A stretch of DNA of 64,000 nucleotides from contig JAHRBC010000002.1 in assembly GCA_022702545.1 (NCBI GenBank), positions 5,394,001 through 5,458,000 on the forward strand. The letters are read 5' to 3'. The translations under genes and the position numbers were made by a program. The notes below the pieces were generated by a model. The model was not told the DNA's origin. It saw only the letters and a program-made list of their open reading frames with translations, and did no database searches. Below are positions 45,379-57,433 of this stretch, piece after piece; position 1 is the first letter of the stretch, and every line of letters starts with the position of its first letter. Source of the DNA: Phycomyces nitens (Eukaryota > Mucoromycota > Mucoromycetes > Mucorales > Phycomycetaceae).

Positions 45379-48300
45379 CATAGTATTCTTTTATCGATAA
45401 ACAGTTCTCATAATACTATCATTTCTCATAAGATACTAACATATCCGAATACCTCACTATGAATGGGTTTACAAAGACCACCGACTGGTTTTGCAAAAAA
45501 GGTACCACTAGTCTTTTCAAAACAGCTATTTGACATTATGAGCACCATACAAATACTCTTTGGATAGGATACTAAAAAAAAAAGATAAAAAAGGGGGTTC
45601 AATACCATATTTTCAAAATATTGATTGCTAATTAAAAAAACTTGGAAAATAAAATCAATGAAACCCCTAATAAATAAATTTGAAAAATAAAATAAAAAAT
45701 TAAAAAATAGTAGTAGTCTACTAAGCTCTCCTTCTTAGTAGACTGGAATCTTTGAGGCCACCAAAGTGTCAGACATTTATGATGGCTGAGTAGGTTTAGA
45801 AAAGATATAAAAGAGGACAACATTTCATTGAATGAAAAATAATCTATCATTCTATCCTCGTTTACGATTCCCAGTGGGTTTGGCCGATATTGGGTGTATT
45901 ATAGCATTGGAAGAACAACCCAAATCCAAAACGACAAATAAAAATAAAAATTAAAAAAATGCAACAGTACTCTACCAAGCTAAGCTTGGTAGATTGGAAT
46001 CCCCGCGGCTACTGAAGTCCAAGCTGAGACTTGGCCAAAGTCTCAGGTACTGCCCCAGTGTCCTACCCAGTCGGAACACCCGTCTTCATTTTTTCAATTT
46101 CCATGACCGGGATTCGAACACCCGACCTGTACTATTGAAATCCAACGCGCTAACCCGCCGAGTAGTACACCAGTATTACCAGTATATAGAAAATTAAGAA
46201 ATACGTGCAACTCTTTGCCTGCCTTTTATGGTAATAATGTCTATAGTGTCTGCCCTGCACTTTCTATTAAAATATTGAGCCGCCCACTCAAGATAATAGG
46301 TTCTTTACATCTGTAGCTAATCACCAAGTCTCATACTAATCCAATCCGCTCTTTTCTTTTTCTGCTGCTACCTCTACTGCATTTTATGTATTTCAAAAAA
46401 AAAACAGTCTTTGGTCATAGTTTAGTAGATTCCAATTGGGATTACTTTTTTATACACACTCTATTTGATCAACATCCTGCCATCAACAGACGCGCAACAA
46501 ACCTTGGGCTGTCACCAATAAAAAAAAGAATACTAAAATATTTTTTGCATTGGCTAATGTACAAAAAGAAAGGAAACAATACCCTTGCGACCATTTGTCA
46601 CTCTTGTTTTCTCTATAAAAACCATTTGCAATCTTGAATCTAGTATCAGCTTTGTTGATTCTGTTCATTCAAACCAAGGGCAAAATTATATAAAAAAAGA
46701 TGATATTGAAAGTGAGCAAAAAGATAACAAGATAATATAAACCTGGATTTGTACCTGACAGCATGTTGGATATATATTATACTTGGAATATATATCCCAA
46801 CGTATGGATGAAATCCTCATGAAAATTGGAGACAGAATCATAATTTTATCTATCAGGCGTGCAAGGCTTTTTTTCGTAAAAGAGATGTACAAGAGGAAGA
46901 AACTCACTAGACACTCTAAATTACCACTGAATAAATATATTTGCTGGTTTCAATACATTAGCTTTGGCCTAACGTCAATGAAATCTTTCAAAATGATACT
47001 GGGTGTTCTGATCACCGTATTTTACCCATTAAAACCTAGACCGAGAGTAATTTACACCAGTTAAATATCTGTAAATATGTTCACTGCATTTCCATCCTTT
47101 ACTGACTTTAACTTTACCTGCAACTCTTTACTAGTAAATACCAATAGTGAATAAAAGAAAAGCTTTGAATAATTCATAAGTTATATAATCTATATTGGCT
47201 GCTTAAATATACTTTCAATAATCTATTTCAACGATATTCTGAGATATAGTTAAAAGGGTGAATAAACATATCTTTTGTACATAATCTATTTGTAAGGTGG
47301 TTGTTGACTTGCAGATATAATAGTCGGTCATATAGGTTTATCAATTGTGAAAAGAAAAGACATGTTTTAATCACCATAACTGAAAGCAATGTATTTGTTG
47401 GTATTGGAAACAAAAAAGGAACCACTGCAAAAAATGCTTGTGGTTCTCTTTTTTTTTTTAGAAATGATTTATTTCAAGGAGATTATTATCATGATTTGAT
47501 ATTTTGATGATGTCTAATGTATAGAGAGGATACTTTTTTTGGGGGTTGTCTATTTTACAATTTTTACAGGATATATATACAGATATCAAATTGGCTTATG
47601 ATGAGCGATAGGCAGCTGGGCGAATGCAGACAGTGACCGAGGGGTGATCAAAGATAAGTGCATCGAGAGCCATGGATTTCTCAGATGCTTGAAAGTGCTC
47701 GTCATCAGAAAAGTCTGAAAGATAGGAGTCATTGGAAATCGTCGATGAAGATGAGATCAAAGAAGGTGGGACTGTGTTTTGTACTTTGCTGCAGCTAAAG
47801 GCTTTCTTGACTGAAGTGAGACTTTTGATGCATTGGCCCATTGAAGATGTGAATGAAGAACGGGATTTGGTTGTTGTGTTGGAGGTCTTTTGGGATTGGC
47901 GGCGCTGGCACTTTGAGAGGATGCGCTTTTGGATAGAGAAGATTTGCATTGTAGAGTGTGAAGATGTGAAGATGTGTAATATTAAAGGAAAGTGCAAAAA
48001 TGTCGAGTCTTTATATACTATCCAGAAAGGCCCGTGCTTTTGGGTTGAATCAAGGGTTTCATGCTTCTTCTTCACTTTATTGCCATTTTTAGGCCCAAGA
48101 CAAGGGGCCATCAAATCTGATGGTTGGCATCTATCGGAAAATACACCCAAAATCCTGATCTCCAAAACCACAGCCAAAATCCATGATCATGATCCTTGAT
48201 CTATAGTTGCCCCCTATCGAAAATCGAATATGGTTTGTCTCCTATACCAACTGGTTCACGTCACCTTTTTTTTTTGGTGCAGAATGATTCTTATTGATCC

Positions 48301-48715
48301 TATGTCTTTGGTAGCTGCCAAGATTGATACTCTTATTTGTGTATAGTGGAATTTTATACTGCTAAATTGGCAAATAAATATTATATAAATCCCATTACAA
48401 GCATTTTTTTATGGATTAAAATTGGCATTTATTGTATGTCATATTACTTAAAGGGAATATGAGAGGTATCAACACTTGAAGAGTGCAACTTTATAGAACC
48501 CAAAGCTTTAGTATCAGTCAGTCTTTTTAACTGGCACATTTTACAGAAACAACAACTAATGTAAGGTTTGAATAAAAATCCAAACGAGTGAGAGCCATAG
48601 ATACACACTCGTATATGTATATTACCAGTTTTATCAATTAGACTACATGTAAGTTCATAGTGCATCAAATGCTTATAGTCATTTCACAGAGATGTTTATT
48701 CATAAGATTTTGGCT
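45262..48715. repeat. Right arm of the large inverted duplication
   Basis: Reverse complement of 40460-43917. It includes a SINE-like unit in minus orientation (about 45620-46240, tail near 45930-45960) whose AT tail differs in length from the left copy, and a gene copy at 47596-47949. Confidence 0.85.
47596..47949 (-). CDS. Small Ser-rich protein, unknown function (right palindrome copy)
   Basis: 117 aa, identical in sequence to the product of 41236-41589. The ATG is at 47949, with TATATAAAG mirrored at 48009-48017. This copy lacks one CATCTTCA-type unit in its leader. The two genes point toward each other across the palindrome centre. Confidence 0.55.
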   Translation of the reverse strand: MQIFSIQKRILSKCQRRQSQKTSNTTTKSRSSFTSSMGQCIKSLTSVKKAFSCSKVQNTVPPSLISSSSTISNDSYLSDFSDDEHFQASEKSMALDALIFDHPSVTVCIRPAAYRSS

Positions 48716-48932
48716 TGTAATAGACATACCAGAACCAATATCCGGTTATCATTCTGCTCATGGCCACGACAAGTTTATATCTCAGGAACAGTTACAAATC
48801 AGTGACGCACAAACTTTATACTATCGCCGTAGTAGCCAAGTATTTCACAATAGAGACTAAATTACAGTAAAACTAAAGTAACAAGTCTATAAACTACAAT
48901 AATATTCTTTATTTAGTAAATGTCACTCTCAC
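48712..48932 (+). repeat. LTR-like copy 5, at the outer right edge
   Basis: Reads TTGTAATAGACATACCAGAACCAATAT... and ends GTCACTCTCACA, following the family's block order with an internal deletion near the 5' end. Homology between the two palindrome arms stops inside it. Confidence 0.5.
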
Positions 48933-51900
48933 ACTATCAAAACTTCTCCAGCCCACATTTACTTCTCATGAAATCCTAAATGTAGAAATCCCGTAGCTCA
49001 AATTTAATTCAAACTGTCAAATCGAGTAACATTGTGTATTAATTCATGTATACTAGGTTTACATCGTACCATTAAAGGTGTTATCGAGGCTGTTAACTTG
49101 AACACAAGCATACAAACTAATATTTGAACCGAATACCGAGTTAAAAGCAGATCGACCGCGGTATATCCACAAGTACAGAAATAGATATGAACATTGATGC
49201 CAAAAGCATTTTTCAAGTTTATAATAGAAACAGTGTAATATTGATTAAAAGAGTATTTTAAGTTTTGATATATTGCAAGCCTGCATTGAAGTGAATTCTT
49301 TTAATAGATATCAAAATAAACGGCCCTTTTTTCAGAATTAGAGTGCATTTATATGTATTTATTTTTGGATTCAATTACTCTAATATTCATTCAAGCTGTG
49401 GTAGGTATAATCTCAAATAAACGACATCTGCTTTCATTACCATATAATACTAGAATAAAGCATAGGTATAACTGGCATCAAGTCTATATATATATATTAT
49501 AGAATCAAGACTATAATGGTATATTCTGTTAACATGCTTGTTATTTGTAAAGGGGTTGGGGTTCTATACACTATTTATTTTCTTTACCAAACACCTTTGC
49601 CGAAATGTTTAAACCCTCGCTGAACTTTTAATGATCTTATTTTAGTATTATTGATGTACACGATCAACTGTGGATCATAGTAAATAGTTATCTTAACCCC
49701 ACCTATGATAAGTGTATTATCCAAAACGCTTTATTTGTAAGTGTGGCAATATATACATTGGATAGAACGAGATTACTATCAGCATACTCCATGGAATGAT
49801 AACTAAAATGCCAAGCAATTATACAAAATAGAAGAATGATCTTTATTCGATCCAATGATTCACTTTTAATATCTCTTTCTTTTCCTTTAATAAACCATAG
49901 ATTTTGCTCTTGAAAATTTCCGCATTTTCCTTGGTCCGAATGACATTTGTATTATCTGTAGTGGCTTCACTGAACAGCTCGATAGTATTGGGCATACTTT
50001 TTATAGTTTATGTAAAGTTACTCTTAAATATTCGCAACTACAAAAGCGAAGCCTGAATTATCTTTTCCAGCCATAATGATATCTCTATTAAAAAGTTCCA
50101 AATGTTGAAAAACAATCTTGGTAGTATCTCTAGAAAATGTCAATCTGTTGTTTCCGGAGAAACTTATTACGCTAAAGGTTCTTATACCAAGCAAAAAAAA
50201 AAGACTATTGAATGCAAGGAAAAACTTTTGGAAACAATAGTAATTCCTACAAAAACAATGGTAATCCCAAGAATGACAATCCTAGCGTGCGATCGGCTAG
50301 TGGAAGTAGCAGTATGAACAATGGGGATAGTTGTCCTTCTTTTCTTCTTTTCGCAAGGTTCATAGATACAATAGGTTTAAATCAAAAGAGGACAAATATT
50401 ATCTCATGAAAAATCCTTGGATTATGAAAACAAGGATGCTTCTTTTGATATTGGTAACCAAGCTTACGGGTTTGTTGTATGTCTATATACCAATTAACAC
50501 TAAAAGTGAATTATGAGTAAAGACTATAAACTTGAAATATTTACAATATTTTGATGCTTGGTATTATTGCGTGGGTGAATATTTATGAGATGGTATGGAT
50601 ATAGCTCAAAAATAGTTGTTTTTTCTTCTAATGGTCTGAATGTATTTACTAGATAGTCTAATTAGACTCTTTTATACCATGTTTCAAATAAAACATGACT
50701 TTATGATGAAAGAGCCTTTGAGATAAACATATAAAATTGGTGTAAATACATTGCCCACTACTATATTATTGCATGACACCTGTCAAAAAATGTAAAATAA
50801 ATTGATATGATGGATATAAAAGATGTCTGCTGTATTTATTTACGACTAAACCATGGCCTGTTCCAAAGAACGGAAGGGATATCTGCCATTAAACATTATT
50901 TATAAGCTTATTTTCTAAAACGAGGGAGATCACATCACTATGCGGCTCATTTTTTAAAAATAAATAAATTATCCAAGGAAAAATCGTCCTGTCATGTCTC
51001 ACAAAGAGCTTATCTAGATAACTGCTTTATGTCTAAAAGACTGTACTCACAATATTGGCCTTGACATTTATAGAGTCTAGGATATTCTGGTACTCGATTC
51101 TCGCCCGAAAAAAAAACCTTCTATGGACCTATACCTTGAGTTTGATTGGCTGGTGTCATTGTATACGTGTCTTGAGCCATAGGGACGTGTAGCTGAAAGG
51201 CTATCGATATGGATATAAATCTGAGTTATTTGGACACGTACAAAAGAACAAGATTTGAATACAGCGTATTCTGGTGTCACCCTTTCCCTCAAAGTGTATT
51301 CACCACTAAATAATTGGCTTTGTCGATGGCTACAGTTTATTTCAGTATTACAAACTAAGGCTTGGTGGTTTAGCTGCTATCAGACTAAGCCTATAAAAAT
51401 AAGGCAATAATCTAAATAGGCATCAACCCCTGTCAAGAGCCACAATAATGATAAGAATCATACTATCAATATGTAAAAAAAAATGGATCATAAACAAAGG
51501 CAATACATATTTTGCTTCAAGCCAACATAAAAACTATTAAACGGGCCGGAAGACGGTCGCAATATTAATTTTCTTGCACAATAAACTATAGAAACTAAGC
51601 CTCGATTTTCAATTGAGAAATATGTGTGCGTACTCGAGCTGTAGTATATTACAGTGAGACTTGTCAGTGTGTTACAGAATATCATATCTTTCCGACCTGG
51701 TCTGTTCGAGACGAACGTTTATGAGGCGTACAGCTCTCTCTTTGTGTGTGTGTGTTTTAAAAATAAATAAGCTTTTATAACCAGCGTGGGACGATAATGG
51801 CCTATACAATACATATATGCTCAAGCATCGATTTCGAGATTTAGGATTTTGCATGGTAAAATATTGAATTTGCAGTGATTGTTATTCAAAGTATTGAGAG

Positions 51901-52525
51901 ACAAACTTGAGAATAGCAAAACTACTTTTTTTTTCATAAAGACACCCGAAAGTATTGGCTTTTCGATAGAATACAATATCTGGTAAGGAGTCCATCACTT
52001 CAACTTTTGACAAGATATATAGGTGCCTGGTGCTTATAAACACATGAGCCAACCACAATTAATAGCTCCAAATATCAAGACCTATTTAACATTTGCTAGT
52101 CAGTGGTGCCTCTGAGCCGATTATCACAAAAAGTAAAAGTATTGCCGTGCTTTTTACTGTCCAACAGCCTTTAAGTATAGAATACTACCTGTTTGCTAAT
52201 ACAAAGATATCCAACAATTTTTTTTGCAAGTACTGACTGTAGATAAACACAGGGTCCTGATACCAATCAAATACATGACATATACACCAAAGTCTGTTGT
52301 ACTCTTATTAATCGTATACACATGTAGATAGCAGATTGTGGAGCTGGTCTAGTGCCAACTAGGGCTATCTATTTAAGCAAGAGTTACACTCTACTAACCC
52401 TTGATTTGTAATGTCTTTATGTTTTATACAAGAGGCTTTTTTCTGTTGCCTTGTATTTATGACCTTTTGTATCTGAGCCCATTGGTCGCTTATACATACG
52501 CTTATTGTTGAATATTAATCAACAG
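48933..52525. other. Intergenic, AT-rich, no confident gene
   Basis: 3.6 kb without a supportable gene. Overlapping plus frames around 50080-50500 (Asn/Ser-rich, then DYENKDASFDIGNQAYG-like in another phase) might be remnants of a decayed coding region. A TATATATATAT run is near 49485. Confidence 0.4.
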
Positions 52526-52666
52526 ACGACTGATTTACGGTTGGAATTTGATAGATTGGTAGAAATTGGGATTGTAGACCGGGTCAAAAAGATTAAAGAA
52601 GAAGATGGACCCAAGATGTTAAATATTGGCAGCTATTCTCTTTGCAAAGGCTTTGAGATCAGATAG
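52526..52666 (+). pseudogene. Orphan terminal exon (46 codons), unknown family
   Basis: After a good acceptor (TTAATCAACAG) the frame TTDLRLEFDRLVEIGIVDRVKK...LCKGFEIR runs to a TAG. Composition and the helical, winged-helix-like flavour look like real protein, but no matching upstream exon could be found by eye. It may be the last exon of a destroyed gene or of a gene I failed to trace. Confidence 0.35.
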
Positions 52667-52855
52667 TCGGACAGACCCAATGGTCCAATTGACTTGGATT
52701 TCTGCCTTTCATATCAAACGCTTTGTATCTAAAAAGACCCTCGTGAAACCATATCCCGGCCCTGTATCAAAATAGAAAATGGCCGTCTGGGTTATAGGCG
52801 ACTGGGGGTTTTGACTTGCTAAAATGTTACACGACCACAAACTACGACCACACAC

Positions 52856-52862
52856 TATAAAG
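52856..52862 (+). promoter_or_regulatory. TATA box of the C9-methyltransferase gene
   Basis: TATAAAG about 90 bp before a probable 5'-UTR intron (52946-53075, donor AAAG|GTATGG, acceptor ACATAG) that ends exactly at the ATG. Confidence 0.5.
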
Positions 52863-53075
52863 AGAATATATTCTCGTCAGCCTCTGTTCTTGCTCACTTC
52901 TCTCTTTCTTCCTTTTTGTTTCTTAAAGAAGAAGATCTAGCAAAGGTATGGTTCTGTAAAGTCATGGCAAGGATCCCATATTCTCAAACATGGCGATCTT
53001 TGCTCTACCTCACGCGTCTTATTGTTCAGCCAACGCGTCCAGTCAACAAGTACTGACAGCCAATCCAAAACATAG

Positions 53076-54642
53076 ATGGGAACCACTGAGACACAAGGCT
53101 ACAAGCCTACTACGTGGGCAGCGATCAAGAATGCCACTCTCCCAGCAGAAGGTGCAGGAAACCAGACCTTTGATAACCGTGTCTTGTTCGGTGCCTGGGT
53201 TGGTGTTCCAGCCCTCTTGAGCTATATCCTTGGCTTCTCTATCTTTGGCTTTGTTTTCCTCGCCATCCTCTTGGCCCTTCCTATCCTCGCTTCTACCATC
53301 TACCTCTTCTCCCGATTTGCCCCCCGTTACCGTAACCGTATTGCTCTCCCCGGAAAGCCCATTGAGACCTACATCACCATCCACGACCCTGAATTGAAGG
53401 CACAATACTTTGGCCGCAACAAGATCCCCATGGAGACTTTCTTCGAGGCTTACTTTGAAGGTAAGATCGACTTCAACGGTGATGCCCTTGAGATTATGGA
53501 ACTCCGTCACGACTGGGCCGCCTTCCAGTTCACCCTTGGTCAGTTCAAATTCTTCCTTCTCCAGTGGCTCCCCGAGACCTTCTGGCACTCGCGCGATCAG
53601 GATGAGACCCAGGTTCGCGAACACTACGACCGCGGCAATGACTTTTACGAGGGTTTCCTCGGTCCTCTGATGGTCTACACCTCTGGCATTATCTCTGATC
53701 CTACTAAGCGCGAGTCTCTTGAGCAGATGCAGGAGAACAAGATGCACTTGATTTGCAACAAGATTCAGTTGAAGGAAGGCGAGAAGCATCTCGATATTGG
53801 ATGTGGCTGGGGAACCTTGACTGCCTTTGCTTCCAAGAACTACAACAGTCAGTCTACCGGTGTCACCTTGGCCCGTAACCAGGTTGAGTTTGGTAACAAG
53901 CGCATTGAAGACTGGGGTGTCAAGGACAAGGCTCGTCTCCTCTGCATGGATTACCGTGATATTCCCGCCAACGATACTTACAACAAGATTACCTGCGTTG
54001 AGATGGCTGAGCACGTCGGTATCCGTCGTTTCCCTCAGTTCCTCCAAGAAGTCCGTGATTTGCTCGATGATGATGGTTTGTTCTACATGCAGGTTGCTGG
54101 TTTGAGAGCTACCTGGCAATACGAGGACTTTATCTGGTTAGTGTCTTGGTTTATAGTTTTATTGTCCGTGCGTCTATGGGCTTGTACTAATAGTCTTTCG
54201 CGTAATAGGGGTCTCTTTATGGCTAAATACATCTTCCCTGGTGCCGATGCTTCTACTCCTTTGTACTGGTACCTCCGCCAGTTGGAAATGGCTGGTTTCG
54301 AGATCCAAAACGTTGATACTGTCGGTGTCCACTACTCATCTACCCTCGAGAAGTGGTACCTCAACTGGGAACAGAACAAGGATGCCCTCCGTGGCAAGTA
54401 CGGTGACAAGATGTAAGTACATACCCATACTCTTGCAATATTGAATAGAATATTAATTATTATTGACATTTATTAGCTGCCGTATCTGGGAACTCTTCCT
54501 CTCTTGGTCTACCATCATCTCTCGCCAGGGCAGTGCCACTTGCTTCCAGATTGTTGCCAACAAGAACAGAAACTCCTTTGACCGTGCAGCTCTGATCAAC
54601 AACCGCACCAACCCTTCTGCCTGGACCTCCCAGCGCGGTTAA
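53076..54642 (+). CDS. Sphingolipid C9-methyltransferase (CFA-synthase-like)
   Basis: Exons 53076-54136, 54209-54412, 54477-54642; 476 aa. It methylates C9 of the sphingoid base of fungal glucosylceramides using SAM. The N-terminus has two membrane segments (about 38-78), and the enzyme is ER-bound. The SAM-binding motif I is LDIGCGWGTLTAF at 229-241. The REHYDRGNDFYEGFLG block and GVTLARNQVEF are typical of the cyclopropane-synthase superfamily, and the N-terminal membrane anchor marks the fungal sphingolipid branch. A C-terminal SAWTSQRG tail ends the protein. The first coding intron is 72 nt, a multiple of three and free of stops, so its retention would insert 24 mostly hydrophobic residues after Trp 354. 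Codons are C-rich, suggesting high expression. Confidence 0.9.
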
Positions 54643-56007
54643 ATATTTAATCAAGAAATGGGCTCAGTTATATTGATACCCGCACAAAAGAAACCTTTAA
54701 CAAAAACCAGCACTAGCTAATCCCTATTGTTTCGTACAAATATTTGCACTATTTTCTTTTTCTTTTTAAAAAAAACTTTGATGTTAATACATACTTTGCG
54801 TTTATAGATGCAATTTTACCTAGTAAATCATCTAAAGAGCTTGGAAACAGAAGAGAGAGAGGGTGGGGGTAGACAGGTCTTTTTATGTGTACATTTGATA
54901 ACAAGACGCTCTTTTGGCATTGTAACTGGTCATTAACAGCACAACTAAAAAATATTCTCAGATGTATCTTGCCAGTCTTTGGGTTGTATACCCACATGAA
55001 ACGAAGGTTGTGTAATGTGTTCCCATTCACAACAAGGCAAAGATACCAATCTTCTTGTTCAACAAAAAGACTGTTCCTCTGTACATGGCACTTTTTTTTT
55101 ATTACTTGCGGAAATGTGCACAAGGAATATTTGTGAGACTCTAGACGTTGGCTGTACAGCAACTAACAAGACACCATTGTATGACTACAGGGAATCGGCT
55201 ATTAGCGCCAAGAAGGCCAACACCGATTGAACTTCCGTAGTCAAGGGATTGTAAATTTGACTAAATTGAAAAAAAAGGGAGAAAATTGCTGGCAACATTG
55301 AAAAGAGGTGTTTTGTATGTAATCGACAATCGTTGGAGTCTTGGGGCTGGTATGCTGAGGATCTATTGAGGGGACTGTGGTGTAATGGGCCAATGGTTCG
55401 ATAGAATTTAATTGAGGGAGGGCAATATGCACAGGGATGATCACTATGTTCTGGCCAATATTCCTAAAATCCATGTTTCAAAATCAGTATTTGTTGCCAT
55501 TATAAAACAGAATGCAATATATTTGTAGAATCAACAGATAATTATATGTTTATATTTATATTTATATTGGCCGATTGTTTCCAAGCACTGAAAAGTAGCC
55601 TACAATTAGCTACAGGCATTCAATTAAAATATATTGATAGTGTTGTCGTCCCATTTTTAGATCAATTAGGATACATCTATAAAGACTTTTCAAGTTTTGG
55701 TAAACAAATAACATAAAAGGCTCAATGATAATAATAATAATAATTATAAGATTCTAAATGACCTTTGACGACCCAGCTAAAAATAGCAAACGCTTGATAT
55801 AAAGATAAAATAAAATTATATATGTGCTAATTAGCCACCATTCAAACAAGGTGATTTTCTTTTGCTATTTTGCTTTGATTGTGGGATTATATTGGCACTA
55901 TGCGGTCCACATGGCAACGTCACCCCAGGCGGGGATTGGAGATCAAATAAGCCCAAAATAGCTCTTTCACGAGAAATTCATCTTTTTTATTCTCTTCTTA
56001 CTTTATC
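54643..56007. other. Intergenic, no gene seen
   Basis: 1.36 kb, AT-rich; only short frames. A GCGGTCCACATGGCAACGTCACC stretch precedes the SH3 gene near 55900. Confidence 0.5.
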
Positions 56008-57151
56008 ATGACTGAACGAGATATTGGGCTGGCCAACTACATCCTCCAGTCGATTCATAAAGACCTCACCTTCCTCAGAGACCAGCATTATGTGTCTGCA
56101 CAGACCTACGAATCTGTAGTGGCCCAACTTCCACAGCATGTAGACCACAAACAGTCCTCTCCTTTGTCCACTCCGGCTTTTGTCAAACCTCCTCTTCCCA
56201 CCCGAAAGTCCACCACCAACCTCAACCGTGAGCCAGCAGCCCCTCCCCGCGAACAGCTCTTTCCCAAGCTGCCCGTCCGCCGTTCTGGTGACGACAGACA
56301 GCCATCACCACAGCCTCAGCATACTCCTCTGCCGCCTGTCCAGGCTGCTCAACCTACTCAACCTGCCCAGGCTCCCCAGCCTGCTCAACCTGCAGGTCTG
56401 GGCATTCACCCGCCAGTCTCGGCACCTCTTCCTCACCAAGCACTCGGCAGAGCAGTCCAGAGCTTTGTGACTCCTGTTGTAGAGACTCCTCCGCCTGCCT
56501 ATACAAGTGATCCTGGAGTGCTTGCTACTGCAGAAGCATTGTACGACTATAGCGGTGATGATCCTAGCACGGACCTGTCCTTCCGACAAGGCCAGATCAT
56601 TCAGGTTACAGAATATGGTATGATTGATAGACTCTTGATGGAACCGTACTCATCCTGATTATAGTTAATGATGATTGGTGGCGAGGCTCACTCAATGGAA
56701 AATCGGGTATCTTCCCTCAAAATCATGTCAAGAAAAGACCGTAAGGAAAACGTGCTAATAAAAGTACATGTGCTGAGTTTGACTTGTGACATCCCACTCT
56801 AGTAATACTCCCCCCACCAAGGCCAAGCGAATTGTCCCTCCACCAGCTACAAAGGCACCCATCCCACTGCCTACATCAAATGTTCCCTACCACTATCCTC
56901 CACCACCCACTGCCATTTACCACAACCCACCACCTGCCACTGCAATGTCCACAGCATATCCTGCGCCTGTTGCAGCCATGTCTTCAGCATATCCTGTGCC
57001 TGCTACAGTCCAACAGCAGCAGCCTCAAGCCCCAGAGGAAGAAAACAAGGTGTCCAACATGGCCAAGAAGTTTGGTGGACATGTAGCCACTGCTGCTACT
57101 TGGGGATTTGGTGCAACTCTTGGAGCAGAGGCTGCTCATGCAATCTTTTAA
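56008..57151 (+). CDS. LSB1/PIN3-like SH3-domain protein
   Basis: Exons 56008-56617, 56665-56740, 56803-57151; 344 aa. The N-terminal MTERDIGLANYILQSIHKDLTFL helix and the C-terminal end KKFGGHVATAATWGFGATLGAEAAHAIF match the design of yeast Lsb1 and Lsb2/Pin3, whose C-termini read similarly. The SH3 domain is at about 173-226 (ALYDYSGDDPSTDLSFRQGQIIQV ... NDDWWRGSLNGKSGIFPQNHV). Pro/Gln-rich linkers flank it (PQPAQP and PPPPTAIYHNPPP). In yeast these proteins bind Las17/WASP and tune actin patches; the same role here is inferred. The SH3 domain is split by the first intron. Confidence 0.85.
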
Positions 57152-57433
57152 AAAAAAAAAGCATATACATATACTCACACACACACAGAGAGAGAAGCTC
57201 CTTTTCCTTTCTACATACATTTATAAATTCACTGCAATAAATCACATTTTTCCAACCAAACTATATTCAGATCAAGCGGAGCAAGTGACTGCTCAGAACA
57301 TTCGATCATGATTGGATAATTGAGTCTAGGGTGTATTCAATTCTATTTTTTTTAAAAAAAATAATTGATTTTATTCGCTACAATTTATGCTGACGGGTGT
57401 GGGAGAAGTTTTGTTTGCTCTTTCTCTTGCATC
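57152..57433. other. Short intergenic gap with an AC/AG microsatellite
   Basis: Holds CACACACACACAGAGAGAG near 57177-57195 and a T/A run near 57344-57362. The promoter of the 4E-BP gene must lie here. Confidence 0.45.

Noticed and set aside
53043..54119. 358-codon minus-strand frame
   Set aside because: It is the antisense shadow of the C9-methyltransferase, opened by that gene's biased codon use. It has no domain.
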